Assembly: GCA_034436375.1 (NCBI GenBank)
Contig: DAOTVS010000087.1
Span: 1-11,556, forward strand
Direction: 5' to 3'
From: DAOTVS01 sp034436375
Lineage (GTDB): Bacteria; Chloroflexota; Anaerolineae; SpSt-313
DNA: 11,556 nt
Below, one piece after another: positions 5,562-11,556 of this stretch (positions are counted from its first letter, which is position 1; each line of letters starts with the position of its first letter). Below the pieces are notes generated by a model that ran no database searches, was not told where the DNA came from, and saw nothing but the letters and a program-made list of their open reading frames with translations. The translations under genes were made by a program, and so were the position numbers.

Positions 5562-6824
5562 TCAGCGGGCAACCCCTTCGATGAGCTTCACCGCGCGAGT
5601 GACTCCGTCTTCCTGCCGCACCCGGTCACCAAGTGCGGCTGCACGGCGACGCAGTTCCTCCTGCGTGAGGGCCTCCTCGATAGCAGCTGCCAGCCGCCGG
5701 ACCGTCAGCCTACGCCGCGGGATGGGCCTGGTCCCGACACCGAGCTTCTCTGTCAGTCCTGCCCAGAACGGCTGGTCGCCATGGAACGGCACCACGACAG
5801 ACGGCACGCCCGCCCGGATAGCCGCGGCCGTCGTACCGGCGCCGCCGTGGTGCACGATGGCCCCGACGCGTGGGAAGAGCCAGGAGTGTGGCACGGAGCC
5901 GACGACAAGAACGTTTTCAGGGCTGGCAGTGGACGTGATGCCCGACCAGCCCGCATGGACGATGGCACGCCGTCCGTGTGTGGCCAGCGCATCCAGGACG
6001 AGGCGCATGGTTTCGCCGGGCCTTTCGCTGCTCATGCTGCCAAAGCCGATGTAGACGGGCGGCGGGCCGCCCTCCAGGAACGCGAGAAGCTCGGCAGGCG
6101 GCACCCAGGAGTCCGGCTCATCGGCGAACCAGTACCCCGTGACGTGGATGCGTTCCTCCCAGTCGGCAGGGCGCGGCAGGACTGCCGAACTGAACCCGTA
6201 CAGCAGAGGCCCACGGCGAAAGACCTCATTGTCGAACATGCCGAACAAGGGCGCGGAGGGCAGGCCGAGCATCTCGACTCGCGCGCGGTTTCCCGCCGAC
6301 CGCGCGGCTTGCCAGACCGCCTGCCTCGTCAACCCGTGCGAGAGCCGGTGAGAGAGCGAGCGCGGCCAGACCGACAACCATGGCAGGAGCGCACCAGGAA
6401 ACGCGGCCGTCGGCGTCAGCGGCACATTGTACGCCTGGACGAACGGCAGCCCGAGCTTCTCGGCGAGGGCCCCGCCGACGAACATCCCTCCGAGGCCGGA
6501 GATGATGATATCGGCATCACGTGCCGCATCAAGGCCCGCCTGCACCAGCATGCGCGTAGCGGAGCTGGCCAACTCGGCGAACTTGCGAAATGAGGCGATC
6601 AGCCCGCCGCCCTCCACCGCCGCGCTGGCCTCCCTGGTCTGCAACGCCGCCTGGACCTCGATGTCGACGGGCCGGATTTCGAGGCCGTACGACGTCACCA
6701 GTGCGTCGAAATCCTTGTTCGTAACCACGCGGACGGCATGGCCGGCTCGGAGCAGCCCCTGTCCGAGCGCGATGAACGGCTGGATATCGCCACGGCTTCC
6801 GGGAGCGATGACGGCAATGCGCAT
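5562..6824 (-). CDS. Glycosyltransferase, MGT/UGT (GT1) family
   Basis: The 420-residue enzyme probably transfers a sugar from a UDP-sugar to a small lipophilic acceptor (sterol, macrolide or similar). The N-terminal acceptor domain begins MRIAVIAPGSRGDIQPF, with the GSRGDIQP loop at 9-16. The C-terminal donor domain has PVYIGFGSMSS (IGFG at 259-262), the HHGGAGTT motif (325-332) and VPFHGDQPFWA (HGDQ, 348-351). These are the donor-nucleotide and sugar-binding elements of GT1 / sterol glucosyltransferase-like enzymes. The ATG at 6824 is preferred to those at 6842 and 6860 because AGGAGG (6838-6833) is 8 nt upstream and the Rossmann strand starts there. A TetR remnant ends 42 nt upstream on the same strand, so the regulator that probably once controlled this gene is gone. 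Acceptor unknown. Confidence 0.88.
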   Translation of the reverse strand: MRIAVIAPGSRGDIQPFIALGQGLLRAGHAVRVVTNKDFDALVTSYGLEIRPVDIEVQAALQTREASAAVEGGGLIASFRKFAELASSATRMLVQAGLDAARDADIIISGLGGMFVGGALAEKLGLPFVQAYNVPLTPTAAFPGALLPWLSVWPRSLSHRLSHGLTRQAVWQAARSAGNRARVEMLGLPSAPLFGMFDNEVFRRGPLLYGFSSAVLPRPADWEERIHVTGYWFADEPDSWVPPAELLAFLEGGPPPVYIGFGSMSSERPGETMRLVLDALATHGRRAIVHAGWSGITSTASPENVLVVGSVPHSWLFPRVGAIVHHGGAGTTAAAIRAGVPSVVVPFHGDQPFWAGLTEKLGVGTRPIPRRRLTVRRLAAAIEEALTQEELRRRAAALGDRVRQEDGVTRAVKLIEGVAR

Positions 6825-6866
6825 CTTGGGTTCCTCCTGACTCATGTTTGCCCTCTGCAATGGGTA

Positions 6867-6995
6867 TCAACTTGACGGTCTGACGTCCTTCAATCCGTTC
6901 AGCAGCAGATCGGTGAGGAGGTCAGACAACTCCTCCCAACCCGCTGGCAAGCCTGCATAACGCTCGACGGAGTATTGCCGATCCACGACTGTGCG
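6867..6995 (-). pseudogene. C-terminal remnant of a TetR-family regulator
   Basis: A 42-codon minus-strand frame follows an in-frame TAG at 6998-6996 and ends in TGA at 6869-6867. It reads DRQYSVERYAGLPAGWEELS, then DLLTDLLLNGLKDVRPSS. The W-E-x-L-x-DLLxDLLLNGL ending is what I would expect at the C-terminus of TetR/AcrR repressors, and the codon choice fits real protein. There is no start codon and no helix-turn-helix domain. In another frame just upstream, LLRDLHCIIAH may be a further decayed piece. The remnant lies just upstream of the glycosyltransferase, its likely former operon partner. Its 5' part is replaced by the divergent methyltransferase gene, whose promoter overlaps it. Confidence 0.6.
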
Positions 6996-7002
6996 CTATA
7001 AT
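6975..7002 (+). promoter_or_regulatory. Promoter of the methyltransferase gene
   Basis: TATAAT (6997-7002) is a perfect -10 box; TTGCCG (6975-6980), 16 nt upstream, is a fair -35 box. Transcription would start near 7009, giving a short leader before the GTG at 7032. The promoter overlaps the 5' end of the TetR remnant on the opposite strand. Confidence 0.6.
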
Positions 7003-7031
7003 GCAGTGCAAATCCCTTAGGAGCATGCGCA

Positions 7032-7769
7032 GTGGATCATGACAGTACAGGCGAGTCTAGCACCATGCCCGCTACCGGTCCATTCGACCCTCTGCTGCAG
7101 GAGCAAATCGCTTACTACCGGGCCCGCGCGGCGGAATACGACGAGTGGTTCCTGCGCCAGGGGCGCTATGACCGTGGCCCCGAGCTGAACCGGCAATGGT
7201 TCGCCGAGGTGGCGGAGGTCGCGGCCGCCCTGGAGGCGTTCAGGCCCGCCGGCCATGGGCTGGAGCTGGCCTGCGGCACCGGCCTGTGGACACAGCACCT
7301 GGTCCGCTACGCCGAGAGTGTGACGGCGCTCGACGCCTCGCCCGAGATGCTGGCCCTCAACCGGGAGCGTGTTGGGCAGGGCAAGGTGCGCCACATCCAG
7401 GCGGACCTCTTCACCTGGCAGCCCGACGGTCGCTATGATGTGGTGTTCTTTTCTTTCTGGCTCTCCCATGTACCGCCGGACCGCTTCCCGGCCTTTTGGG
7501 ACCTGGTCCGCTCGTGCCTGGCGCCGGGCGGCCGCGTGTTTCTGATCGATTCGCTCTATGCCGCCAACTCCACCGCCGTCGACCACCATCTGGCCGGCCC
7601 CGAGAGCCCCATCGCCGGTCGCCGCCTCAATGACGGCCGGGAGTTTAATATCATCAAGGTCTTTTACCGTCCCGAGCAGCTCTCCGCCCGCCTGGCGGAA
7701 CTGGGCTGGCGCATGGTCATCAAACGGACGGCGAATTACTTCCTCTATGGCATGGGCAGCCTGATGTGA
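7032..7769 (+). CDS. Class I SAM-dependent methyltransferase
   Basis: This 245-residue enzyme has the Rossmann-type methyltransferase core. Motif I is LELACGTG (77-84), the acidic end of strand 2 is LDASPEM (Asp101), HIQADLF follows (Asp125), and motif IV is DVVFFSFWLSHVPP (136-149). Relatives (Methyltransf_11/25 type) methylate small molecules; the substrate cannot be told. The GTG at 7032 is chosen because AGGAG (7019-7023) is 8 nt upstream. An in-frame ATG at 7065 lacks a ribosome site, and an ATG at 7025 reaches a stop after five codons. The stop codon at 7767-7769 lies inside the left arm of the inverted-repeat element at 7766-7901, so the last codons may have been set by that insertion. 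It diverges from the glycosyltransferase; a shared tailoring role is possible but unproven. Confidence 0.87.
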   Translation: MDHDSTGESSTMPATGPFDPLLQEQIAYYRARAAEYDEWFLRQGRYDRGPELNRQWFAEVAEVAAALEAFRPAGHGLELACGTGLWTQHLVRYAESVTALDASPEMLALNRERVGQGKVRHIQADLFTWQPDGRYDVVFFSFWLSHVPPDRFPAFWDLVRSCLAPGGRVFLIDSLYAANSTAVDHHLAGPESPIAGRRLNDGREFNIIKVFYRPEQLSARLAELGWRMVIKRTANYFLYGMGSLM

Positions 7770-7901
7770 TGCGTAATGCGTGATCCGTAAGGTCGCTATA
7801 GCGAAGCGTGCGCTGCTCCTCGAGAGTTTGGCAATGGGGACTAGCGTTGAGCGGCAAGTGTTCCGCCGCGGCGACCTTACGGATCACGCATTACGCATCA
7901 C
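7766..7901. mobile_element. 136-bp MITE-like element with perfect 31-bp inverted repeats
   Basis: The arms 7766-7796 and 7871-7901 are exact reverse complements over 31 bp. Each arm is a short tandem of heptamers, TGATGCG, TAATGCG, TGATCCG, then TAAGGTC. The 74-nt interior has a GCTATAGC palindrome (7795-7802, sharing bases with the left arm) and a small GCGG/CCGC hairpin, but no ORF. No convincing target-site duplication flanks it. Its left end overlaps the methyltransferase stop codon and its right end is 22 bp before the -35 box of the next promoter. It may end methyltransferase transcripts by its fold, though no T-run follows. I recall similar TAATGCG-type heptamer arrays from Chloroflexota spacers, without being able to check. 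Confidence 0.65.
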
Positions 7902-7923
7902 GGATTGTTGACAGTCGGCACTT

Positions 7924-7952
7924 TTGACGACTGGCGCAGGGTCTGATATAAT
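7924..7952 (+). promoter_or_regulatory. Strong promoter of the binding-protein leader
   Basis: TTGACG (7924-7929), a 17-nt spacer and TATAAT (7947-7952), preceded by TGA (7944-7946) as an extended -10, make one of the best promoters in the window. Transcription would begin near 7959. No ORF with a ribosome site follows for over 400 nt, so it drives either a long structured leader of the binding-protein gene or a separate small RNA. Confidence 0.75.
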
Positions 7953-7958
7953 CCCTTT

Positions 7959-8393
7959 GGTTAATGCTATTCGGACTATCACCACATTTCTGCCCCTTCC
8001 GGCAGGAACCTGTGGCGGCGTTGCCCGCGGGCCGGGCAACGTGAAACCGCATGAGCCATTGTCGCGTGCCAGTTTGAGGCGCCTTTGCGGACAATGCGGT
8101 CTGCCAGCCATCGCCGGTTTTCCGTGCCCGTCACCGATTCTCTCCACTCCACTGGTCCTCGGACTCTGGCCCGCCTATGTGTACAACAATCTCATCCAAT
8201 AAGGCTTCCGGCCGTAGCTCACGGGCTCGATCGCAGTGGAGATCCAGCGGCCGCCCTTACCTTTGCCTGGCAATCTGGCGAGGGCCTCGCAGGAAGGCTA
8301 TGCCGCCTCCTGTAAGAGTAGCCGGCGCCGGGATGCTTGATCGGCGCAGTGTTGTCGTTATACATTCTGAGCAAGGCAAGTAAGAGGTGCAAC
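7959..8393 (+). ncRNA. Structured leader or unassigned small RNA before the binding-protein gene
   Basis: Three consecutive folds occur soon after the predicted start. The first is CCACA (7983-7987) with TGTGG (8011-8015), enclosing CTGCC/GGCAG. The second is a perfect 9-bp stem CGTTGCCCG/CGGGCAACG (8019-8041). The third is CCGCAT/ATGCGG (8047-8099), with ATTGTC/GACAAT as an alternative inner pairing. Weaker hairpins follow (8290-8312), with a CCGGCGCCGG palindrome at 8322-8331. I compared it by eye with tRNA, tmRNA, SRP RNA, RNase P RNA, 6S RNA and common riboswitches and matched none. No T-run terminator is present, so a leader continuous with the gene at 8394 is more likely than an independent RNA. 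No protein gene is supported here. Confidence 0.35.
8337..8364 (+). promoter_or_regulatory. Candidate proximal promoter of the binding-protein gene
   Basis: TTGATC (8337-8342), 16 nt and TATACA (8359-8364) could start transcription near 8371, just before AGAGG (8383-8387) and the ATG at 8394. It is weaker than the distal promoter at 7924-7952 and would bypass the structured leader. Confidence 0.4.
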
Positions 8394-10088
8394 ATGAGGA
8401 GAACAGGCAATACGCTTCAGGCCATCCTGGCGCTGGTGATGGTGGCGCTGCTGGCCGTGCAGTGCTCGCCGGCCCAGCCCGCGCCGACGGCCGCCCAGGC
8501 CGCGGCAACCGAGCCGGCGACTACGGCCGCCAGTGGCGAGGCTACCGCTGCCCCCGAGGCCACCCAGGCCGCAGCAACTACGCCTGCCACGAGTGAGGCA
8601 GACCGGGCAAGTGTGTTCGTCTACGAGAACCCCTCACAGCTACCCGACCTTGACCCGGCCATCAGCTACTCCAATGACCTGATCGTGATGGCCAACGCCT
8701 ATGAGACGCTGACCGTCTACAACGCCCCGGGCAGCAAGGAGACCCTCAGCCCCGGCCTGGCGACCAGTTGGGAGCACAATGCCGATGGCACCGAGTGGAC
8801 CTTTCACCTGCGCGATGGCGTGACTTTTTCCGATGGCACGCCGTTCAATGCTGACGCTGTCAAGTTCTCCGTAGAGAACACCAAAAAGCTGGGCGTCGGC
8901 GCTGCCTACATCTGGGACGCGGTCAAGGATATCCAGGTCGTCGACCCGCTGACCGTCAAGTTTATCCTGAGCTACTCGGCGCCCCTCGACCTGATCGCTT
9001 CTTCCTGCTATGCAGCCTGGATGTACAGCCCCAAGGCCTACCAGGACAATGGCCAGGATTGGTTCCAGCAGGGCCACTCCGCGGGCACCGGCCCCTATGT
9101 GATCGAGAGCTACGACAAGGGCTCGCGCCTGGTCATGACCCGCAACGAGAAGTACTGGGGCGGCTGGAAGGACGGCCAGTTCCAAAAGGTCATCTTTGAG
9201 ATCACCCAGGACCCGGTGGTGCTGCAGCAAAAGATCGTATCGGGTGATGCCGACTTTACCTACTCCATTCCGCCCGACAACGTGGCCGACATCAAGGCAA
9301 ACAACAAGGATATCGTCGTCTATACCAACCCCAGCTATCAGAACCTGCTGGCCCTGCTGAACACGCAAAAACCGCCGCTCGACAACAAGGATGTGCGCCA
9401 GGCCCTGGCCTACAGCTTCCCCTACACCCAGTTCATCCAGGGCGTGATGGGCGACCGCGCCACTCAGGCCCATGGCCCTGTCCCGGCAAACATGTGGGGC
9501 CATTCCGATGACCTGATGCAATACCAGCAGGACCTGAACAAGGCCAAGGAGCTTCTGACCAAGGCCGGCTACCCCAACGGCGGTTTCAAGCTGCAGATGA
9601 CTTTCTCCTCGGGCGACATGGATGAGCAGCAGCTCGGCGAAGTCTGGAAGGCGGAGCTGGCCAAGCTCGGCATTGACCTCGAAGTCCAGGGCATGAACTG
9701 GGATGCGCAGTGGGAGCTGGGCAAGTCGGACCCCAAGAAGGCACAAGACATCTTCCTGATGTACTGGTGGCCCGATTATATGACGCCCTACACCTTCCTC
9801 AAGAGCATGTTCCACTCTGAGGATACGCCCCTGTTCAACCTCGGCTACTATAAGAACCCCAATTACGACAAGCTGATCGACCAGGCCAACGAGATCTCGG
9901 GAACCGATAAGGACAAGGCGGCCAGCATGTTCGTCGATGCACAAAAGATCCTGCTCGATGATTGCCCGGCGCTCTTCTTCTATGACGTTTCCGACACTCA
10001 TCTGGTCCGCAGCGACATCAAGGGCTATGTGGACAATCCGGCGTACCCGCATGCCGTGTTCGTGTACCAACTGACCCGGCAGAAGTAA
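8394..10088 (+). CDS. ABC transporter peptide/solute-binding lipoprotein (family 5, DppA/OppA-like)
   Basis: This 564-residue extracytoplasmic protein should capture peptides or similar solutes for the permease encoded downstream. It has an N-terminal hydrophobic helix ending at Cys24 (LLAVQC). The -1 residue is Gln, where lipoboxes normally have Gly, Ala or Ser, so lipidation is likely but not textbook. An Ala/Thr/Pro/Glu-rich linker follows to about residue 67. The mature domain shows the SBP_bac_5 hallmarks: LSPGLATSWEHNADGTEWTF, HLRDGVTFSDGTPFNADAVK, then a GTGPYVIESYDKG segment and the C-terminal YKNPNYDKLIDQANE. The ATG at 8394 has AGAGG 6 nt upstream; an in-frame TTG at 8337 lies in the proximal promoter and is not used. 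A 32-bp-arm hairpin follows the stop. Confidence 0.9.
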   Translation: MRRTGNTLQAILALVMVALLAVQCSPAQPAPTAAQAAATEPATTAASGEATAAPEATQAAATTPATSEADRASVFVYENPSQLPDLDPAISYSNDLIVMANAYETLTVYNAPGSKETLSPGLATSWEHNADGTEWTFHLRDGVTFSDGTPFNADAVKFSVENTKKLGVGAAYIWDAVKDIQVVDPLTVKFILSYSAPLDLIASSCYAAWMYSPKAYQDNGQDWFQQGHSAGTGPYVIESYDKGSRLVMTRNEKYWGGWKDGQFQKVIFEITQDPVVLQQKIVSGDADFTYSIPPDNVADIKANNKDIVVYTNPSYQNLLALLNTQKPPLDNKDVRQALAYSFPYTQFIQGVMGDRATQAHGPVPANMWGHSDDLMQYQQDLNKAKELLTKAGYPNGGFKLQMTFSSGDMDEQQLGEVWKAELAKLGIDLEVQGMNWDAQWELGKSDPKKAQDIFLMYWWPDYMTPYTFLKSMFHSEDTPLFNLGYYKNPNYDKLIDQANEISGTDKDKAASMFVDAQKILLDDCPALFFYDVSDTHLVRSDIKGYVDNPAYPHAVFVYQLTRQK

Positions 10089-10111
10089 GCCTTCAGAACA
10101 CCGGCGGTGCG

Positions 10112-10179
10112 GCGCCCACCCTTCCGGAGGTCCCATGGCAGCGATTCCGCTGCCACGGGACCTCCGGAAGGATGGGCGC
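10112..10179. repeat. Long intercistronic hairpin between binding-protein and permease genes
   Basis: The arms 10112-10143 and 10148-10179 are inverted repeats matching at 30 of 32 positions around the loop ATTC; both mismatches are A-C pairs. It begins 23 nt after the binding-protein stop and ends 90 nt before the permease start. No T-run follows, so it is not a standard terminator. By analogy with REP hairpins between malE and malF, it could protect the upstream message and raise binding-protein output over permease. That role is inference. An ATG at 10135 inside the left arm is in frame with the permease but is not its start. Confidence 0.8.
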
Positions 10180-10269
10180 GAGGGCCTGACAGGTTTTCGA
10201 AAGCGGCGGTATAACCGCCTGGCCCTGGCAGGCCTGGCGCCGAAAGCTCTGGCAGAAGGAAGCAACCAC

Positions 10270-11292
10270 ATGCGATGGTTGGAATACCTGGTCCGGCGGC
10301 TGCTCATGGCTGTGCTTGTACTCGTGAGCGTTTCCATCATCACGTTCATTATCGCCCGCATCATCCCCTCCGATCCGGCGGCGGCCTGGGTGGGCTCACA
10401 CCCCACGGCCGAGCAGATCGCCAAAGCGCGCGTGACGCTGGCGCTCGACCGGCCGCTCTATGAGCAATACCTGCGTTATGTGGGCGACCTCCTGCACGGC
10501 GACTTTGGCACTTCGGTCAAGACCCATCAGCCGATCTCCCACGACCTGGAGACCTACCTGCCGGCGACGCTGGAACTGGTATTCGCCTCAATCCTCATTG
10601 CCGTGATCGTCGGCATCCCGCTGGGGGTGCTTTCCGGCGCCCACAAGGGGAGCTGGCTGGACCACCTGACCCGGCTTGTTTCCATTGCCGGCGTCTCCAT
10701 GCCGACTTTTTGGCTGGGCCTGCTGCTACAGCTGCTTTTCTTTAGCACGCTCAAGATTCTGCCGCTGGGCAGCCGGATCTCAAACGACATGGCGCTCTAC
10801 CATCCCATCAAAACTATTACCGGTTTCTATTTGATCGACAGCGTCATCACCGGCAATTGGATCGCCTTCAAAGATGTCCTTGTGCATCTGATCCTGCCGG
10901 CCTGCACCCTGGCCACCTACCCCATTGGGCTGGCCATCCGCATGACGCGCTCGAGCATGCTCGAAGTATTGAACGAGAAGTACATCCTGGCAGCGCGTGT
11001 GGCCGGCCTTTCCGAGCGGGTGATCCTGTTCGTGCTGGCCCTCAAGAATGCCATTATTCCCACCGTCACCGTGCTGGGACTCTCGTTCGTCTATTCGCTC
11101 ACCGGCGCCATCCTGGTAGAGGTTATTTTTTCCTGGCCCGGGCTGGGCAATTACGTCACCAACGCTGTGCTGAATGTTGATTTTCCAGTCATTGTTTCGG
11201 TGACGTTGGTCGTGACCGTCTTTTACGTCTTTATCAACTTGATCCTGGACCTGGTGCAGGCCAGCCTGGACCCGCGGGTAACGCTGCATTGA
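10270..11292 (+). CDS. ABC transporter inner-membrane permease, DppB/OppB type
   Basis: The 340-residue protein has the BPD_transp_1 fold of peptide and nickel importers. A first membrane helix (about 11-32) is followed by the DLLHGDFGTSV motif (73-83), several further helices, and a cytoplasmic EAA loop at 240-264 (AARVAGLSERV through KNAIIP) that contacts the ATPase. GLGNYVTNAV (291-300) and a C-terminal SLDPRV complete the DppB pattern. The ATG at 10270 is chosen because AGAAGGA (10254-10260) is 9 nt upstream and homology begins at MRWLEYLVRRLL; the frame is open to 10135 through the hairpin. It is the partner of the binding protein upstream. A DppC permease and the ATPases would be expected next but are not found in the remaining 264 nt. 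Confidence 0.9.
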   Translation: MRWLEYLVRRLLMAVLVLVSVSIITFIIARIIPSDPAAAWVGSHPTAEQIAKARVTLALDRPLYEQYLRYVGDLLHGDFGTSVKTHQPISHDLETYLPATLELVFASILIAVIVGIPLGVLSGAHKGSWLDHLTRLVSIAGVSMPTFWLGLLLQLLFFSTLKILPLGSRISNDMALYHPIKTITGFYLIDSVITGNWIAFKDVLVHLILPACTLATYPIGLAIRMTRSSMLEVLNEKYILAARVAGLSERVILFVLALKNAIIPTVTVLGLSFVYSLTGAILVEVIFSWPGLGNYVTNAVLNVDFPVIVSVTLVVTVFYVFINLILDLVQASLDPRVTLH

Positions 11293-11556
11293 TGATGGCC
11301 GGGGGCGCCCGAGGGTAAACTCATCGAGCTGAGAGAATAAAGCACTGCGGGCTGAAGCGAGCGGCTGAAGGCCAATACCTTTCAAATAAGGAGCGAGACT
11401 GAAGCACTTCTGCGGGCATACGCGGTTGCGCGCTCGAGCAGGGCCACCCGAGGCTGAAGCCATCGGGCTCAGAGCGGCAAAGCCCCCTTCGGGGCTTGTG
11501 CTAGAGCATTCCTTGCTGCTCAAGCCAACCTGCTCCCACACGAGCCCGCAGGGCTT
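11293..11556. repeat. CTGAAG-hairpin repeat region after the permease gene
   Basis: CTGAAG occurs four times (11352, 11365, 11399, 11454), mostly as the loop of a short hairpin; the clearest is CCCGAGGCTGAAGCC-a-TCGGG (11447-11467). AAGCCCC/GGGGCTT (11480-11497) forms a perfect 7-bp stem with a CTTC loop, and AGCCC/GGGCT (11543-11555) forms another. This mosaic of small palindromes resembles intergenic repeats I recall from Chloroflexota and other environmental bacteria, but I could not compare copies. No ORF with a ribosome site is seen; the ATG at 11294 ends after eight codons. Confidence 0.5.

Noticed and set aside
7032..7901. Perfect inverted repeat at 7766-7901 as an intrinsic terminator
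   Set aside because: The arms are 74 nt apart and no T-run follows, so it does not fit a standard terminator although the fold could still affect transcripts.
7924..8202. 92-codon frame after the structured leader promoter
   Set aside because: No ribosome site, it starts within the promoter itself, and its composition and folds fit RNA better than protein.
8211..8260. tRNA-like start (CCGTAGCTCA) in the leader before the binding-protein gene
   Set aside because: No matching acceptor stem, anticodon arm or GGTTCGAATCC-type T arm follows at the right distances.
10135..10269. N-terminal extension of the DppB-like permease
   Set aside because: It would be encoded largely by the hairpin at 10112-10179; homology and the AGAAGGA site support the ATG at 10270.
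1..11556. CRISPR array, integrase or transposase genes
   Set aside because: No regularly spaced repeats and no frame with a recombinase or transposase motif were seen on either strand.

Overview
The window is GC-rich bacterial DNA with short Shine-Dalgarno-led genes, sigma-70-like promoters and many palindromic or repeat-built spacers. The gene set fits a Gram-positive-like or monoderm environmental bacterium. It includes a COG4586/4587/3694-type ABC exporter, a lipoprotein-type peptide-binding protein with a long Ala/Thr/Pro linker beside a DppB permease, a YkgJ-type cysteine-cluster protein and a PIN/Phd pair. Together with the spacer style, this suggests Chloroflexota (Anaerolineae/Caldilineae-like). 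That assignment is inference; no marker gene is present.

Layout. 1-167 (-) is the 5' end of a response regulator with its own promoter. It is divergent from a ykgJ-like gene (551-961), and a perfect 22-bp hairpin lies in the shared spacer. A frameshifted, N-terminally shortened GNAT acetyltransferase remnant follows (991-1333). Next comes a strong promoter (1403-1431), a Shine-Dalgarno-led 22-codon mini-ORF and an intrinsic-terminator-like hairpin (1623-1652). These look like an attenuated leader ahead of a three-gene ABC exporter operon (1857-4451), with a CACAAAG-type repeat element in between.

Convergent to that operon is a Phd/PIN toxin-antitoxin pair (5461-4679, -) with a near-perfect palindrome over its promoter. 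A 227-bp element with imperfect terminal inverted repeats fills the space between the two stop codons. Further along on the minus strand are an MGT/UGT-like glycosyltransferase (6824-5562) and, upstream of it, a 42-residue TetR C-terminal remnant. The plus-strand promoter of a class I SAM methyltransferase (7032-7769) overlaps that remnant. The methyltransferase stop codon lies inside a 136-bp element with perfect 31-bp inverted repeats built from heptamers.

From 7924 on, a strong promoter precedes a roughly 440-nt leader rich in nested hairpins. It is followed by a peptide/solute-binding lipoprotein gene (8394-10088), a 32-bp-arm intercistronic hairpin (10112-10179) and a DppB-like permease (10270-11292). 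The expected DppC partner does not follow within the remaining 264 bases. These hold CTGAAG-hairpin repeat material instead.

I do not see a clearly new multi-gene system. The most interesting signals are non-coding: the promoter/mini-ORF/terminator unit before the exporter, the structured leader before the binding protein, and the inverted-repeat elements abutting stop codons around the accessory block at 4452-7901.
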